From contig NZ_CAMLMJ010000025.1 in assembly GCF_946481145.1 (NCBI RefSeq), positions 1-62,455 on the forward strand: a stretch of DNA of 62,455 nucleotides, read 5' to 3'. The stretch comes from an uncultured Sediminibacterium sp. Its GTDB lineage: Bacteria > Bacteroidota > Bacteroidia > Chitinophagales > Chitinophagaceae. Numbering within the stretch: the stretch's first letter is position 1; the number at the start of each line of letters is the position of its first letter. Position numbers and translations under genes: made by a program. Shown here in pieces: positions 1 to 8,540 of the stretch. A model generated the notes under the pieces. It had not been told where the DNA came from. It worked only from the letters and a program-made list of their open reading frames with translations, and did not search any database.

Positions 1-46
1 TAGCAGCTAGAGGCTAGAAGCTCGCAGCCTATTTTCCCCGGACAGT
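1..46. repeat. Heptamer-repeat arm, family G (partial, cut by window edge)
   Basis: Degenerate heptamers of the kind GCTAGAG/GCTAGAA/GCTCGCA run into a conserved tail, TATTTTCCCCGGACAG. Almost the same sequence, including the tail, recurs at 35900-35945. Related cores lie near 17634-17834, 26208-26243 and 30024-30056. Seen directly by comparing the copies by eye; the partner arm would lie outside the window. Confidence 0.75.
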
Positions 47-87
47 TCTGGCTTGAAGCATGCAGCCAAACTCCCCCCACAAATACC

Positions 88-1068
88 TCAAAGCTGGTGT
101 TTCTTATCAGAAATAATATTGCTTAGGTTCCATTCCACCCTTTTTTCAAAAGGCTTTTGTCTTTCCCTGCAATCTTTACTGCATATACTGCAACTAAAAG
201 GAAGGCAACCGTCTGTATGTACAAAAAACTCAATAGAATCACCAAATTCCTGTCTGATCAGGTCAGATAATCTGTCAATTTCTTTATGCGCCTCATGTAT
301 GTTTAGATACCAGGGTACGGTGAGGTGACAGTCAATATGTAATAAACTTCCATATTTAATTACCCTGAGATTGTGTAAATCGATCCAGTTTTCTTTCCGG
401 TTATTATTCAATACTTCAATAAAACGTCCCAGTAATTGGGTATCTGCCTCATCCATAATTCCTGCAAGCGATGATCGGATAATTTTATAGCCATTGTAAA
501 TAATAAGCAGACTCATGCCTAAAGCAATGAGTTTATCAAGCCAATACAGTTTTGTTACAAGAATAATCAGTAATCCGACAATAATGCCAAGTGTTGAATA
601 GGTATCTACCTGTAAGTGTTTTCCGCTAGCCTGTAAAGCAAGAGACTTATTCTTTTTTCCCATACGCAGGCAAAAACTTCCCGCCACAAAATTGATAACT
701 GCTGTAGCACCTACCAGCCAAAGTCCCATATCCAGTTCATGAATAGGTTCATTTCGAACTATATTGGCCACGGTTTCATAGATAATCATGATACCGGCTG
801 CAACAATAAGGCCTCCCTCAATAGCTGCTGAAACAAATTCAGCCTTGCCATGTCCATAAGGGTGTTCGAGATCTCTTGGTTTTGCTGCAACATATAAACT
901 GTATAATCCAATAAAACCCGCAAGCACATTTACAATACTTTCAAGCGCATCAGATAGAATAGCCAGTGAGTGTGTTTGATAGTAAGCAATGATCTTGGTA
1001 ATAAATAATACCACACTCAGTATGGTAATCCATAACTGCACACGAAAATTTTGTTGTGCCGGGGTCAT
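88..1068 (-). CDS. Cation diffusion facilitator (CDF) family transporter
   Basis: Inner-membrane antiporter expected to export a divalent metal (zinc, iron, manganese or cobalt) in exchange for protons. The 326-residue protein has the family layout: about six hydrophobic segments in residues 12-200, then a cytoplasmic dimerisation domain at about 205-290. SDALES at residues 39-44 and HPYGHGKAEF at 69-78 hold the Asp/His positions expected for metal binding and permeation. The C-terminus carries a cysteine cluster, C288-x4-C-x2-C-x3-C300, which is not part of the basic CDF fold and could bind metal. It is transcribed away from the next gene across a palindrome. The start at 1068 is preceded by TATCTTTA, a near match to the Bacteroidota -7 box. 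The metal cannot be named from sequence alone. Confidence 0.9.
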   Translation of the reverse strand: MTPAQQNFRVQLWITILSVVLFITKIIAYYQTHSLAILSDALESIVNVLAGFIGLYSLYVAAKPRDLEHPYGHGKAEFVSAAIEGGLIVAAGIMIIYETVANIVRNEPIHELDMGLWLVGATAVINFVAGSFCLRMGKKNKSLALQASGKHLQVDTYSTLGIIVGLLIILVTKLYWLDKLIALGMSLLIIYNGYKIIRSSLAGIMDEADTQLLGRFIEVLNNNRKENWIDLHNLRVIKYGSLLHIDCHLTVPWYLNIHEAHKEIDRLSDLIRQEFGDSIEFFVHTDGCLPFSCSICSKDCRERQKPFEKRVEWNLSNIISDKKHQL

Positions 1069-1141
1069 GCTTTTTTTTTATAAAGATAACAGAGACTTGA
1101 GAGATGGTGGTTTAAAATTCGACGTTTGGAAGCTTATGGGT

Positions 1142-1187
1142 CATAGACCATGGTCCATAGTCCATGGACTATGGACCATGGTCTATG
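1142..1187. repeat. 46-bp perfect palindrome, heptamer family A (CCATGGT/CCATAGT)
   Basis: The two 20-nt halves on either side of a central CCATGG are exact reverse complements. Built from CCATGGT, CCATAGT and CTATGGA words. It lies in the divergent gap between the CDF gene and the amidohydrolase gene. ATGs inside it create a false N-terminal extension of the latter. Confidence 0.95.
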
Positions 1188-1251
1188 GTCTCACTTTTCA
1201 AACTCCGGCAACTATAATCTTTCAGTATCTTTCCCCATTAAACCATTTATC

Positions 1252-4200
1252 ATGCTCAGAAAGAAATTGTTTGCTGCTTTGCTATTGTTGGTAGTGGTAG
1301 CGCAGGCGCAAGACAAAACAACTGCCAAATGGGATGTGAATAATCCTCCCGGACCAACCAAAGAAATTGAGTTTACAGTTAATGAAGGCACCTGGATGAA
1401 CCTCGATGTTTCACCCGATGGGAAAGAAATTGTGTTTGATCTTTTAGGTGATATTTATATCATGCCTGTTTCAGGTGGTACTGCAAAACTACTGCGTGGC
1501 GGTCATGCCTTTGAGGTGCAGCCAAGGTTTAGTCCGGATGGTACTAAAATCTTATTTACTTCTGATGCGGGTGGTGGCGATAATATTTGGGTAATGCAAC
1601 GCGATGGAAGTAACCCCGTTCAAATTACCAAAGAGAGTTTCCGTCTGCTTAATAATGCTAGCTGGGTACCGGGAGGTGAATATTTTGTTGCAAGAAAACA
1701 TTTCACTTCAACCAGATCACTCGGTGCCGGTGAAATGTGGATGTACCATATCAGCGGAGGTTCCGGACTTCAATTAACAACCCGTAAAAATGACCAGCAG
1801 GATGTGAATGAACCTGTTGTTTCGAATGATGGGCGATATGTTTATTTCAGTGAAGACATGTATCCCGGTGGTCAGTTTCAATATAATAAGGATCCGAATA
1901 ACCAGATTTTTGTTATTCGCAGGTTAGACCGGGAAACGGGTAAGATAGATCAGATTACCGGAGGTCCGGGCGGAGCAGTTCGTCCCCAGTTATCACGTGA
2001 TGGAAAATTACTGGCATTTGTAAAAAGAGTGCGCACAAAAACTGTATTGTACCTGCGTAATATTGAAACAGGAGAAGAGTGGCCGATATATGATGATCTG
2101 TCTAAGGATCAGCAGGAAGCATGGTCGATATTTGGTTTATATACTGGTTTTAACTGGATGCCTGGTGATCAGGAAATTGTTATATGGAGCAGGGGGAAAA
2201 TGATACGTATTGATGTGAACGGAACAAATAAAAGTGTTGAAATCCCTTTCACAGCAAATGTGAAACAAAAGATTGTGGAAGCCGTACGCTTTCAGCAGAA
2301 TATAAATCCTGAAACATTTAACGCTAATGTTATTCGTCAGGCAGTAACCTCACCGGATGGGAAATGGCTGGTATTTAATGCAGTTGGTTACCTATGGAAA
2401 AAAAACCTGCCCGATGGGAAAGCTGTTCGTATAACCAGTGGAACAGATTTTGAATATGAACCCTCTTTTTCGCCAGATGGTAAAACCATTGTTTACACCA
2501 CCTGGAACGACGAAAACAGCGGTGCCATTTATTCAGTAGCACTTAACGGTGGCGCACCTAAGAAAATTACTTCTCTGAAGGCAATCTACCGGCAGCCTTC
2601 ATTTTCCCCGGATGGAAAAACAATCTTATTCCGTAAAGAAAATGGCAGTGATGCCATGGGGCCTGCTTACTCCTCAGTTACTGGAATATTTATTATGAAT
2701 GCTGATGGTACCAATGAACAATTAGTAACACAACGTGGTGATCAGCCAAGATTTAATAGTACTGGCAAACGTATATATTATACACTTGGCGGAGGAATGA
2801 ATCGTCAGTTTGGTAGTTGCGATTTATCTGGTAACGATGATCGTATTCACCTGAAAAGCACTTATGGAAGTCAGTTCACCGTTTCGCCCGATGATCAATG
2901 GATTTCATTTATTGATCTGCATGAAGTATATGTGGCTGCATTTCCCATAACTGGTAAAACAGTTGATATAGGTGCAAATACAAAAGACTTTCCCGTTCGG
3001 ATCGTATCAAAAGATGCAGGAATCAACCTGCACTGGTCGGCCGATAGCAAAACCCTTTACTATACTTTGGGTAACCAATACTTTACCATCCCTTTACAAG
3101 ACAGATTTGGTTTTATATCGAATAAGTCAGAAGCAGATTTTAAAGTACCCGAAAAAGGGATAGAAATACAGGTTACAGTACCTACTGATAAGCCTGCAGG
3201 TATCATTGCATTTACCAATGCAACTATTATTACCATGAAAGGGGAAGAAGTAATTACCGGAGGAACCATTGTGGTTGAAAATAACCTCATCAAGCAAATA
3301 GGGAAATCAGCTTCTGTAAAAATTCCTGCAGGGGCCAAAGTGATTGATTGTAAAGGGAAAACCATCATGCCTGGTTTCATTGATGCCCATGCACATGGAA
3401 GTCATTTCAGGTCAGGAATGTCTCCCCAAAAACACTGGCCATATTTTACCAACCTGGCTTATGGTGTAACTACCATGCATGATCCATCAGCTAATAGCGA
3501 AATGGTATTTGCACAGAGTGAGATGGTGAAAGCGGGTGTTATGACTGGTCCTCGTGTTTTTTCAACCGGTACGATTTTATATGGTGCAGATGGCGATATG
3601 AAAGCAGTGATTAATACTATTGATGATGCACGAAGTGCTTTACGCAGAACAAAAGCATTTGGCGCATTTTCTGTAAAAAGTTATAACCAGCCACGTCGTG
3701 AACAGCGGCAAATGGTAATACAGGCTGCAAGGGAATTGGGAATGGAAGTGGTTCCGGAAGGAGGTTCTTTTTTCTTTCATAATATGACCATGGTAATGGA
3801 CGGACACACCACTATTGAACACAATATTCCGGTTGCGCCATTGTATAGTGATGTTGTTAATCTTTGGAAAGCATCTAAAACAGCTTATACACCAACATTG
3901 ATTGTAAACTATGCAGGTGTAAGCGGTGAATACTACTGGTACCAGCACACGAATGTTTGGGAGAAAGAAAGGTTATTGCGTTTTACTCCTCGCACAGTAA
4001 TTGATACCCGTAGCCGACACAGGACTATGCTGCCGGAAGAAGAATATAAAAACGGGCATATCTTAACTGCAGAGAGCGCGAAAAAATTGAATGATAATGG
4101 TGTTGCTGTTAATATGGGTGCGCATGGTCAAATACAGGGTATGGGTGTGCATTGGGAAATATGGATGATGCAGCAAGGCGGTATGAGTAATTTACAGGCA

Positions 4201-4518
4201 TTAAAGACAGCTACTATTAATCCGGCACAAAGTCTTGGTCTCAATCAGTGGATCGGTTCTCTTGAAGCAGGAAAATTAGCCGATATGATTATATTGGATA
4301 AAAATCCATTGGAGAATATCCGGAATACCGAGTCTGTAAAATACACCATGATAAATGGTAGATTATATGATGCGGATTCAATGAATGAAATCGGAAATGT
4401 AAACAAACCAAGAACTAAATTCTATTGGGAACAATCTAAGAATGCAGCAATCTTTAGTTTCCCCTGGAATACAGAAGCTACTACTGAAACAGAAACATGT
4501 TCCTGTGGTAAACATTAA
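1252..4518 (+). CDS. Secreted amidohydrolase with N-terminal TolB-like propeller
   Basis: Probable exported metal-dependent hydrolase acting on small amides or peptides; the substrate is unknown. The start at 1252 is chosen because it begins a clear signal peptide (LRKKLFAALLLLVVVAQAQ); an in-frame ATG at 1150 lies inside a palindromic repeat. The first 650 or so residues hold at least eight PD40/WD40-like repeats marked by SPDGK-type motifs (for example RFSPDGTKILF, FSPDGKTIVY). The C-terminal third is an amidohydrolase: GFIDAHAHGSH gives the HxH metal site near residue 710, and GHTTIEHN a further His. The usual GTD aspartate motif appears as NMGAHGQ, which I recall as normal for the tricorn-like members. 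Length is 1088 residues. It ends at a strong bidirectional terminator. Confidence 0.88.
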   Translation: MLRKKLFAALLLLVVVAQAQDKTTAKWDVNNPPGPTKEIEFTVNEGTWMNLDVSPDGKEIVFDLLGDIYIMPVSGGTAKLLRGGHAFEVQPRFSPDGTKILFTSDAGGGDNIWVMQRDGSNPVQITKESFRLLNNASWVPGGEYFVARKHFTSTRSLGAGEMWMYHISGGSGLQLTTRKNDQQDVNEPVVSNDGRYVYFSEDMYPGGQFQYNKDPNNQIFVIRRLDRETGKIDQITGGPGGAVRPQLSRDGKLLAFVKRVRTKTVLYLRNIETGEEWPIYDDLSKDQQEAWSIFGLYTGFNWMPGDQEIVIWSRGKMIRIDVNGTNKSVEIPFTANVKQKIVEAVRFQQNINPETFNANVIRQAVTSPDGKWLVFNAVGYLWKKNLPDGKAVRITSGTDFEYEPSFSPDGKTIVYTTWNDENSGAIYSVALNGGAPKKITSLKAIYRQPSFSPDGKTILFRKENGSDAMGPAYSSVTGIFIMNADGTNEQLVTQRGDQPRFNSTGKRIYYTLGGGMNRQFGSCDLSGNDDRIHLKSTYGSQFTVSPDDQWISFIDLHEVYVAAFPITGKTVDIGANTKDFPVRIVSKDAGINLHWSADSKTLYYTLGNQYFTIPLQDRFGFISNKSEADFKVPEKGIEIQVTVPTDKPAGIIAFTNATIITMKGEEVITGGTIVVENNLIKQIGKSASVKIPAGAKVIDCKGKTIMPGFIDAHAHGSHFRSGMSPQKHWPYFTNLAYGVTTMHDPSANSEMVFAQSEMVKAGVMTGPRVFSTGTILYGADGDMKAVINTIDDARSALRRTKAFGAFSVKSYNQPRREQRQMVIQAARELGMEVVPEGGSFFFHNMTMVMDGHTTIEHNIPVAPLYSDVVNLWKASKTAYTPTLIVNYAGVSGEYYWYQHTNVWEKERLLRFTPRTVIDTRSRHRTMLPEEEYKNGHILTAESAKKLNDNGVAVNMGAHGQIQGMGVHWEIWMMQQGGMSNLQALKTATINPAQSLGLNQWIGSLEAGKLADMIILDKNPLENIRNTESVKYTMINGRLYDADSMNEIGNVNKPRTKFYWEQSKNAAIFSFPWNTEATTETETCSCGKH

Positions 4519-4535
4519 TGATTCAATATTATCCT

Positions 4536-4575
4536 AATAAAAATAGGCTGCCAATTATGACAGCCTATTTTTATT
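4536..4575. terminator. Bidirectional rho-independent terminator
   Basis: A perfect 15-bp stem (4536-4550 pairs with 4561-4575) encloses a 10-nt loop. The stem base is AT-rich, so each strand shows an A-run, a GC-rich stem (AGGCTG/CAGCCT) and a U-run. It lies between two convergent genes and should serve both. Confidence 0.93.
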
Positions 4576-4589
4576 TTATCGGAAGAAAA

Positions 4590-5000
4590 TCAGATTAATT
4601 CCGTGGTATAATTAATTGGACAGTGTTTGCCCAGCATTGCGGATACGCCACAATATTTTTCGTGTGATAAACTTACGGCACGGTTTAACTTGTCGAGGTT
4701 GTCTGCCGAAACATCGCAGCGGTAAACCATATTGATAAATTTGAAAACTTTCGGATGATCATCTGTTTGTTCTGCGGATGCTTCTATTTCCAGTTTGGTG
4801 AAAGGAACTTTCATTTTATGCAGAATATCTACTACATCAATTCCACTGCAACCAGATAATGAACCTAACAACATTTTTTTGGGATTCATACCTGTGGCCG
4901 AACCACCATTTTCAACGGTTGTATCTATGCGAACGGTTTGTCCGGTATCTGCGGTAACATCAAATGCCAGTGTTTCTACCCATGTTGTTGTAACTTTCAT
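4590..5000 (-). CDS. OsmC/Ohr family peroxiredoxin-like protein
   Basis: A 136-residue OsmC-fold protein, expected to reduce organic hydroperoxides through paired cysteines in the cytoplasm. GSLSGCSGIDVVDIL near residues 47-61 carries the first reactive cysteine. The C-terminal segment SHEKYCGVSAMLGKHCPIN holds the second cysteine region. Length fits the YhfA/OsmC-like subgroup rather than the shorter Ohr. It follows the exported superoxide dismutase on the same strand with a 35-bp gap, so the two may be co-transcribed as an oxidative-stress pair. Its 3' end meets the bidirectional terminator. Confidence 0.88.
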   Translation of the reverse strand: MKVTTTWVETLAFDVTADTGQTVRIDTTVENGGSATGMNPKKMLLGSLSGCSGIDVVDILHKMKVPFTKLEIEASAEQTDDHPKVFKFINMVYRCDVSADNLDKLNRAVSLSHEKYCGVSAMLGKHCPINYTTELI

Positions 5001-5035
5001 GCTTATGCTTATTTAAATATTAGTTGACTTTAATC

Positions 5036-5758
5036 CTATTTGTTCATCCTCGCAGCTACTACATCCCAGTTTACTACATTCCACCAACTGTTGATATAAT
5101 CGGGTCTTTTGTTCTGATACTTTAGGTAGTATGCATGTTCCCAAACATCGAGTCCGAGTAATGGTTTGCCCCAGGTATCATTTATATCCATCAGTGGATT
5201 ATCCTGGTTAGGGGTTGAAACAATGGCAAGTGCATTGTCGCTGTTTACTATTAACCAGGCCCAGCCACTTCCAAAACGTGATTTTGCAGCATCAGCAAAC
5301 TGGGTTTTAAAAGTTTCAAAGGATCCGAAAGATTGAATGATGGCATTACCCAGTTGTCCTGATGGAGTTGCAGATCCACCTGGCTTCATGGTTTGCCAAA
5401 ACATTTCGTGGTTGAAATGTCCACCTGCATTATTCCTCATTTTAGTGGAATATTTGGAAATATTTCTCAGTACAGATTCTAAAGTTTTAGAAGAGGTATT
5501 TACGCCTTCAGCGGAACAAGCTTCTCCCAAACTTTTGGCATAACCTGCGGCATGTTTGCTATAATGGATTTCCATGGTTAATGCATCAATCCATGGTTCC
5601 AGTGCATTATATGCATAAGGCAGAGCCTGTTGTTGAAATTCATTTGCAGCTAATGTATTAGCCTGTAATACACCCGGAATTGCTGAAGCCAAACCAATTG
5701 CCAGTCCGGCTTTTCCTGAAGTCTTGATAAAATGACGTCGTGATGATTGGTGATTCAT
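5036..5758 (-). CDS. Exported superoxide dismutase, Mn-type or cambialistic, with Tat-like signal
   Basis: Converts superoxide to oxygen and hydrogen peroxide. The start at 5758 gives MNHQSSRRHFIKTSGKAG, a twin-arginine-like signal (SRRHFIK then a hydrophobic stretch), so the enzyme probably acts in the periplasm; the longer frame starts inside a repeat. All four metal ligands are visible: His in MEIHYSKH, His in GGHFNHEMFW, and Asp/His in DVWEHAYYLKY. NQDNPLM resembles Mn enzymes more than Fe enzymes, where this stretch usually reads differently; metal use is inference. Length is 240 residues including the signal. It lies between an LptF-type permease and OsmC, all on the minus strand. Confidence 0.9.
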   Translation of the reverse strand: MNHQSSRRHFIKTSGKAGLAIGLASAIPGVLQANTLAANEFQQQALPYAYNALEPWIDALTMEIHYSKHAAGYAKSLGEACSAEGVNTSSKTLESVLRNISKYSTKMRNNAGGHFNHEMFWQTMKPGGSATPSGQLGNAIIQSFGSFETFKTQFADAAKSRFGSGWAWLIVNSDNALAIVSTPNQDNPLMDINDTWGKPLLGLDVWEHAYYLKYQNKRPDYINSWWNVVNWDVVAARMNK

Positions 5759-5800
5759 ACAATTGCTTTTAGTAGTTAAGTGAATACGTTGGAGGACAGA

Positions 5801-5849
5801 CCATAGTCCATGGTCCATGGTCCATGGTCTATGGTCTATGGTCTATGGA
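5801..5849. repeat. Seven tandem heptamers, family A
   Basis: Exactly seven 7-nt units in register: CCATAGT, three CCATGGT, two CTATGGT, CTATGGA. The array lies between the SOD gene and the permease gene and contains the permease stop codon: the unit at 5836-5842 reads ACCATAG on the minus strand. Confidence 0.95.
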
Positions 5850-7287
5850 CTCTCTTCTTCACCCTAAAAGTATTCCAAATCTTACGTAATCGTGTAAAAG
5901 TTCTGTAATAAAACTCCTGGTTAAATAATTGTGAATCGCTCATGGCTTTAATAATCAGGAATATACCAATAGGAATGAGTACCAGTGTTGAGAGCCACAT
6001 GCCTTCAATTGGACTTGCTTGCCCTGATCGCACAAATTTTTCTCCGAAAGTGTTGAATAGGTGAAACAGCACGAAAAAGATGATAGCAAATACCAATGGA
6101 GTACCCAAGCCTCCTTTTCTTATGATGGACCCCAATGGTGCTCCTATCAGGAATAAAACCAAGCAGGCCACAGAAAGGGTGAATTTTCGGTGCCATTCGA
6201 TTTCATGTGATATCAGCGATTTATATTTCTCTTCATAATCAGAAGCCATAAAGCCTGCATTCCCTTTTATACTGGTTATTTGTCCAAGGGTACTTTCAAT
6301 TACACTTTCTCTGATAGAATCTGGGATAAGTGCATCAAATGTTTTGGCAGTTATGGTGGTGTCTTTTCCTTTTTTTATCCATCCTGTATCATTTGCGTAT
6401 CGCGCGAATCGAATGTATGGGGTGATTTCGGTACGTGCTTTTCTGGTATAGAATGTGTCAATATGTTCTAATGAATCAATTGCTGAATTCAACTGTCGCA
6501 GACTTAACATTTTAGGATCATAAAAAGCGCTGTCTCCGGATTTGTTCATTTGGAAACTTTTCAGGTCGAATACTTTTTTATATTCTTTAAATCCAAGCCT
6601 GATAAATTCTGTATTAGTGGTTCCACGTGGTCCTCTTTCTTCAAATCGCCAACCATCTTTTAAAATAAATTCCAGGAATTTTTTGTCTGGTGTAATGCGC
6701 ATGATACCCGATTTGGCCATCAACATATGATCCTGTAAACCATAACTTTTTTCGAATAAAACGATATCATGAATTATGCTGTCGTTTTTTTCTTTCTTAC
6801 CCAGTTTAATTACATATCCATCCAGCTTATCATAAAACACACCTTCTTTGATGTCGATGGCTGGCTTAGAGACGATGATATCATATTTTAATGCAGCCAG
6901 TTTTAACTGTGTAACCGGAATGATATTGTTTGAAAACAGAAAGGCAAGTCCACTTAAAAAAACCGTTATCACAAATAACGGACGCATAAAACGTAACAAA
7001 GGAATACCTGATGCTTTGATGGCCACCAATTCGAAGCTCTCACCAAGGTTGCCGAAAGTCATGATAGAAGAAAATAAAAGTGCCAGTGGTAAAGCCATCG
7101 GTACCCAGAAAAGCATAACCAATCCAACCAGTTTCATAACGGTGAAAAAATCAAGTCCTTTACCCACCAGGTCATCAATGTATAACCAAAAGAATTGCAT
7201 GGTTAATACAAATAATGAAATCGCGAATGCCGCCAGAAAAGGACCAACAAAGGAACGTATGATGAGTATATCTAGTTTCTTAAGCAT
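5836..7287 (-). CDS. LptF/LptG family (YjgP/YjgQ) permease
   Basis: Inner-membrane permease half of the Lpt transporter that pulls lipopolysaccharide out of the membrane toward the periplasmic bridge. The 483-residue protein has the family layout: three N-terminal membrane segments (about 12-34, 50-75, 100-120), a large periplasmic jellyroll-like region (about 125-370) and three C-terminal segments from about 375 to 460. The opening MLKKLDILIIRSFVGPFL is typical. Bacteroidota often carry one or two such permeases with LptB elsewhere; F versus G cannot be settled here. The last codons and the TAG stop are provided by a heptamer array, giving the ending RVHRP. Confidence 0.85.
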   Translation of the reverse strand: MLKKLDILIIRSFVGPFLAAFAISLFVLTMQFFWLYIDDLVGKGLDFFTVMKLVGLVMLFWVPMALPLALLFSSIMTFGNLGESFELVAIKASGIPLLRFMRPLFVITVFLSGLAFLFSNNIIPVTQLKLAALKYDIIVSKPAIDIKEGVFYDKLDGYVIKLGKKEKNDSIIHDIVLFEKSYGLQDHMLMAKSGIMRITPDKKFLEFILKDGWRFEERGPRGTTNTEFIRLGFKEYKKVFDLKSFQMNKSGDSAFYDPKMLSLRQLNSAIDSLEHIDTFYTRKARTEITPYIRFARYANDTGWIKKGKDTTITAKTFDALIPDSIRESVIESTLGQITSIKGNAGFMASDYEEKYKSLISHEIEWHRKFTLSVACLVLFLIGAPLGSIIRKGGLGTPLVFAIIFFVLFHLFNTFGEKFVRSGQASPIEGMWLSTLVLIPIGIFLIIKAMSDSQLFNQEFYYRTFTRLRKIWNTFRVKKRVHRP

Positions 7288-7313
7288 GGGTGGTTTTAAT
7301 GGTGATCCAGTTC

Positions 7314-7417
7314 GTGAATGGTCAATTGTGAATGGTGAGTAGTGAGAGATCAGTAGTGAGTAGTAAGCTATCAGTATAGAATTCTACTCACTATTCACTA
7401 TTCACCATTCACAACTC
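7314..7417. repeat. Inverted heptamer arms, family I (GTGAATG)
   Basis: Left arm of GTGAATG/GTGAGTA words (from 7314) is opposed by CTACTCA/CTATTCA/CCATTCA words (7384-7417) around a short spacer. Together they could form a long imperfect hairpin. It lies in the divergent gap upstream of the permease gene. Confidence 0.8.
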
Positions 7418-7420
7418 AAA

Positions 7421-7542
7421 TCTGACATCTGAGATCTGACATCTGACATCCGACATCCGACATCAGACATCAGACATCAGACATCCGCCATCTGACATCT
7501 GCCATCTGAAATCTGAAATCTGAAATCTGAAATCTGCCATCT
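7421..7542. repeat. Seventeen tandem heptamers, family B (TCTGACA)
   Basis: Seventeen in-register 7-nt units of the form TCTGACA, TCCGACA, TCAGACA, TCTGAAA or TCTGCCA, plus a final TCT. It ends only 15 nt before the ATG of the next gene. There are no spacers, so it is not a CRISPR array. Confidence 0.95.
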
Positions 7543-7557
7543 TATTATCTTTACCAA

Positions 7558-8175
7558 ATGTTGCCTGCAAAATTAACACTTTCGGAAGAGGAAAGGGAAT
7601 TGATGATGAATGCCCGCTTCATTTTAACAAAGAATGCGGTATTGGAGCAGATGGAAAGCTTTTTTGGGCAGCTTTGTAACAGGTTTCGGGAGCAGGTAGC
7701 AAAAGCTGGATTTTCAGATGCTGAATTGTTTATAATAAATCCAAAGATTTCAAAGGGGGAGCAGTATCAGCAACTTCCATGGGTTATGTTAGACTACCCC
7801 CGTTTGTTCAGTAAAATGGATACCTGCGCTATCCGTTGTTTTTTCTGGTGGGGACAATACTGGAGTATCACTTTGCAATTGAGTGGCAGGTTTTTATCAG
7901 AATACCAACAGGATTTGGTTGGATTTGTAAATGACCGGATAGATGAACCAGATTGGTATGTTTCAGCAGGAGATGATCCCTGGCAGCACGATTTACATAG
8001 TGAACACTATCTGCCGATAACAGCTATAACGCAACATTATTGGCAGGAGGAGCGGAGTTATCTTAAACTGGCAAAAAAAATCCCACTGGAAGAGTGGGAT
8101 CAAATAGTAAGGTTGATGGAAGATAATTTTTCGGCGTTAATAGCCATCCTGAATCATCAGGCTCCCAGGCGATGA
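7558..8175 (+). CDS. Conserved-looking protein of unknown function
   Basis: I do not recognise this 205-residue soluble protein. It has no signal peptide or membrane segment. It is rich in aromatic residues, with a striking central stretch CFFWWGQYWSITLQLSGRF around residue 100 and DDPWQHDLHSEHYLP further on. The composition suggests a compact alpha/beta domain. TATCTTTA just upstream (7546-7553) resembles a -7 box close to the ATG. The coding region overlaps the convergent START-like gene by 19 bp, so each gene's stop lies within the other. Codon use matches neighbouring genes. Real gene likely; no function can be given. Confidence 0.7.
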   Translation: MLPAKLTLSEEERELMMNARFILTKNAVLEQMESFFGQLCNRFREQVAKAGFSDAELFIINPKISKGEQYQQLPWVMLDYPRLFSKMDTCAIRCFFWWGQYWSITLQLSGRFLSEYQQDLVGFVNDRIDEPDWYVSAGDDPWQHDLHSEHYLPITAITQHYWQEERSYLKLAKKIPLEEWDQIVRLMEDNFSALIAILNHQAPRR

Positions 8176-8540
8176 AATAATTCTTTCACCTGATATTCCC
8201 ATAACTGACTTTGGTCTTTGATTTCATTTTTTTCCGCGAAATCTTTAATCACCAGAATAGTTTGATTAGAAATTTCGGTTTTTTCTATCCGAAATTCAAA
8301 GTATTCATTCTTTTCCGTGTGAAGCCAGTGAAAACGTATAAACTTATCCTGTTCCTGATCAAGAATAGAAGCTTTATCGGGTGTACCGCCACTCCAGGAA
8401 AAACTGTAAACGCCTTCCCACTCATCTACTTTATCAGCAAACCATTCCTGCAAACCGGCAGGTGTTGCCAAAAATTCGAAAAGGATGGTTGGAGAACATC
8501 TTACGGGAAACTCTAAGGTAAATAACTGCTTTTTGCTCAT
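8157..8540 (-). CDS. START-like/SRPBCC superfamily protein (AHSA1-like)
   Basis: Small cytoplasmic protein of the START/Bet v1-like fold that binds hydrophobic ligands or partner proteins; no specific ligand is indicated. The start at 8540 (MSKKQLFTLEFPVRCSP) is preferred over an in-frame ATG at 8564 because the family typically begins here. Family signs are FPVRCSPTILFEFLATPAGL near the N-terminus, the WFADKVDEW motif, and a C-terminal helix ending LWEYQVKELFHRLGA. Length is 127 residues. It is convergent with, and overlaps by 19 bp, the unknown gene before it, and is divergent from rpoD. Confidence 0.8.
   Translation of the reverse strand: MSKKQLFTLEFPVRCSPTILFEFLATPAGLQEWFADKVDEWEGVYSFSWSGGTPDKASILDQEQDKFIRFHWLHTEKNEYFEFRIEKTEISNQTILVIKDFAEKNEIKDQSQLWEYQVKELFHRLGA

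Noticed and set aside
1150..1251. Longer N-terminus of the amidohydrolase beginning MVHSPWTMDHGLW
   Set aside because: The codons come from a palindromic repeat. The signal peptide begins at 1252. The same kind of false extension was rejected for the SOD gene (5818), the lipoprotein at 33573 and nuoK (49043).
1252..4518. Inactive amidohydrolase because the GTD aspartate motif is missing
   Set aside because: NMGAHGQ at that place is, as I recall, typical for the propeller-fused subgroup, so loss of activity cannot be claimed.
7421..7542. Possible CRISPR array
   Set aside because: The 17 units follow each other without spacers and the period is only 7 nt. No cas gene is present.
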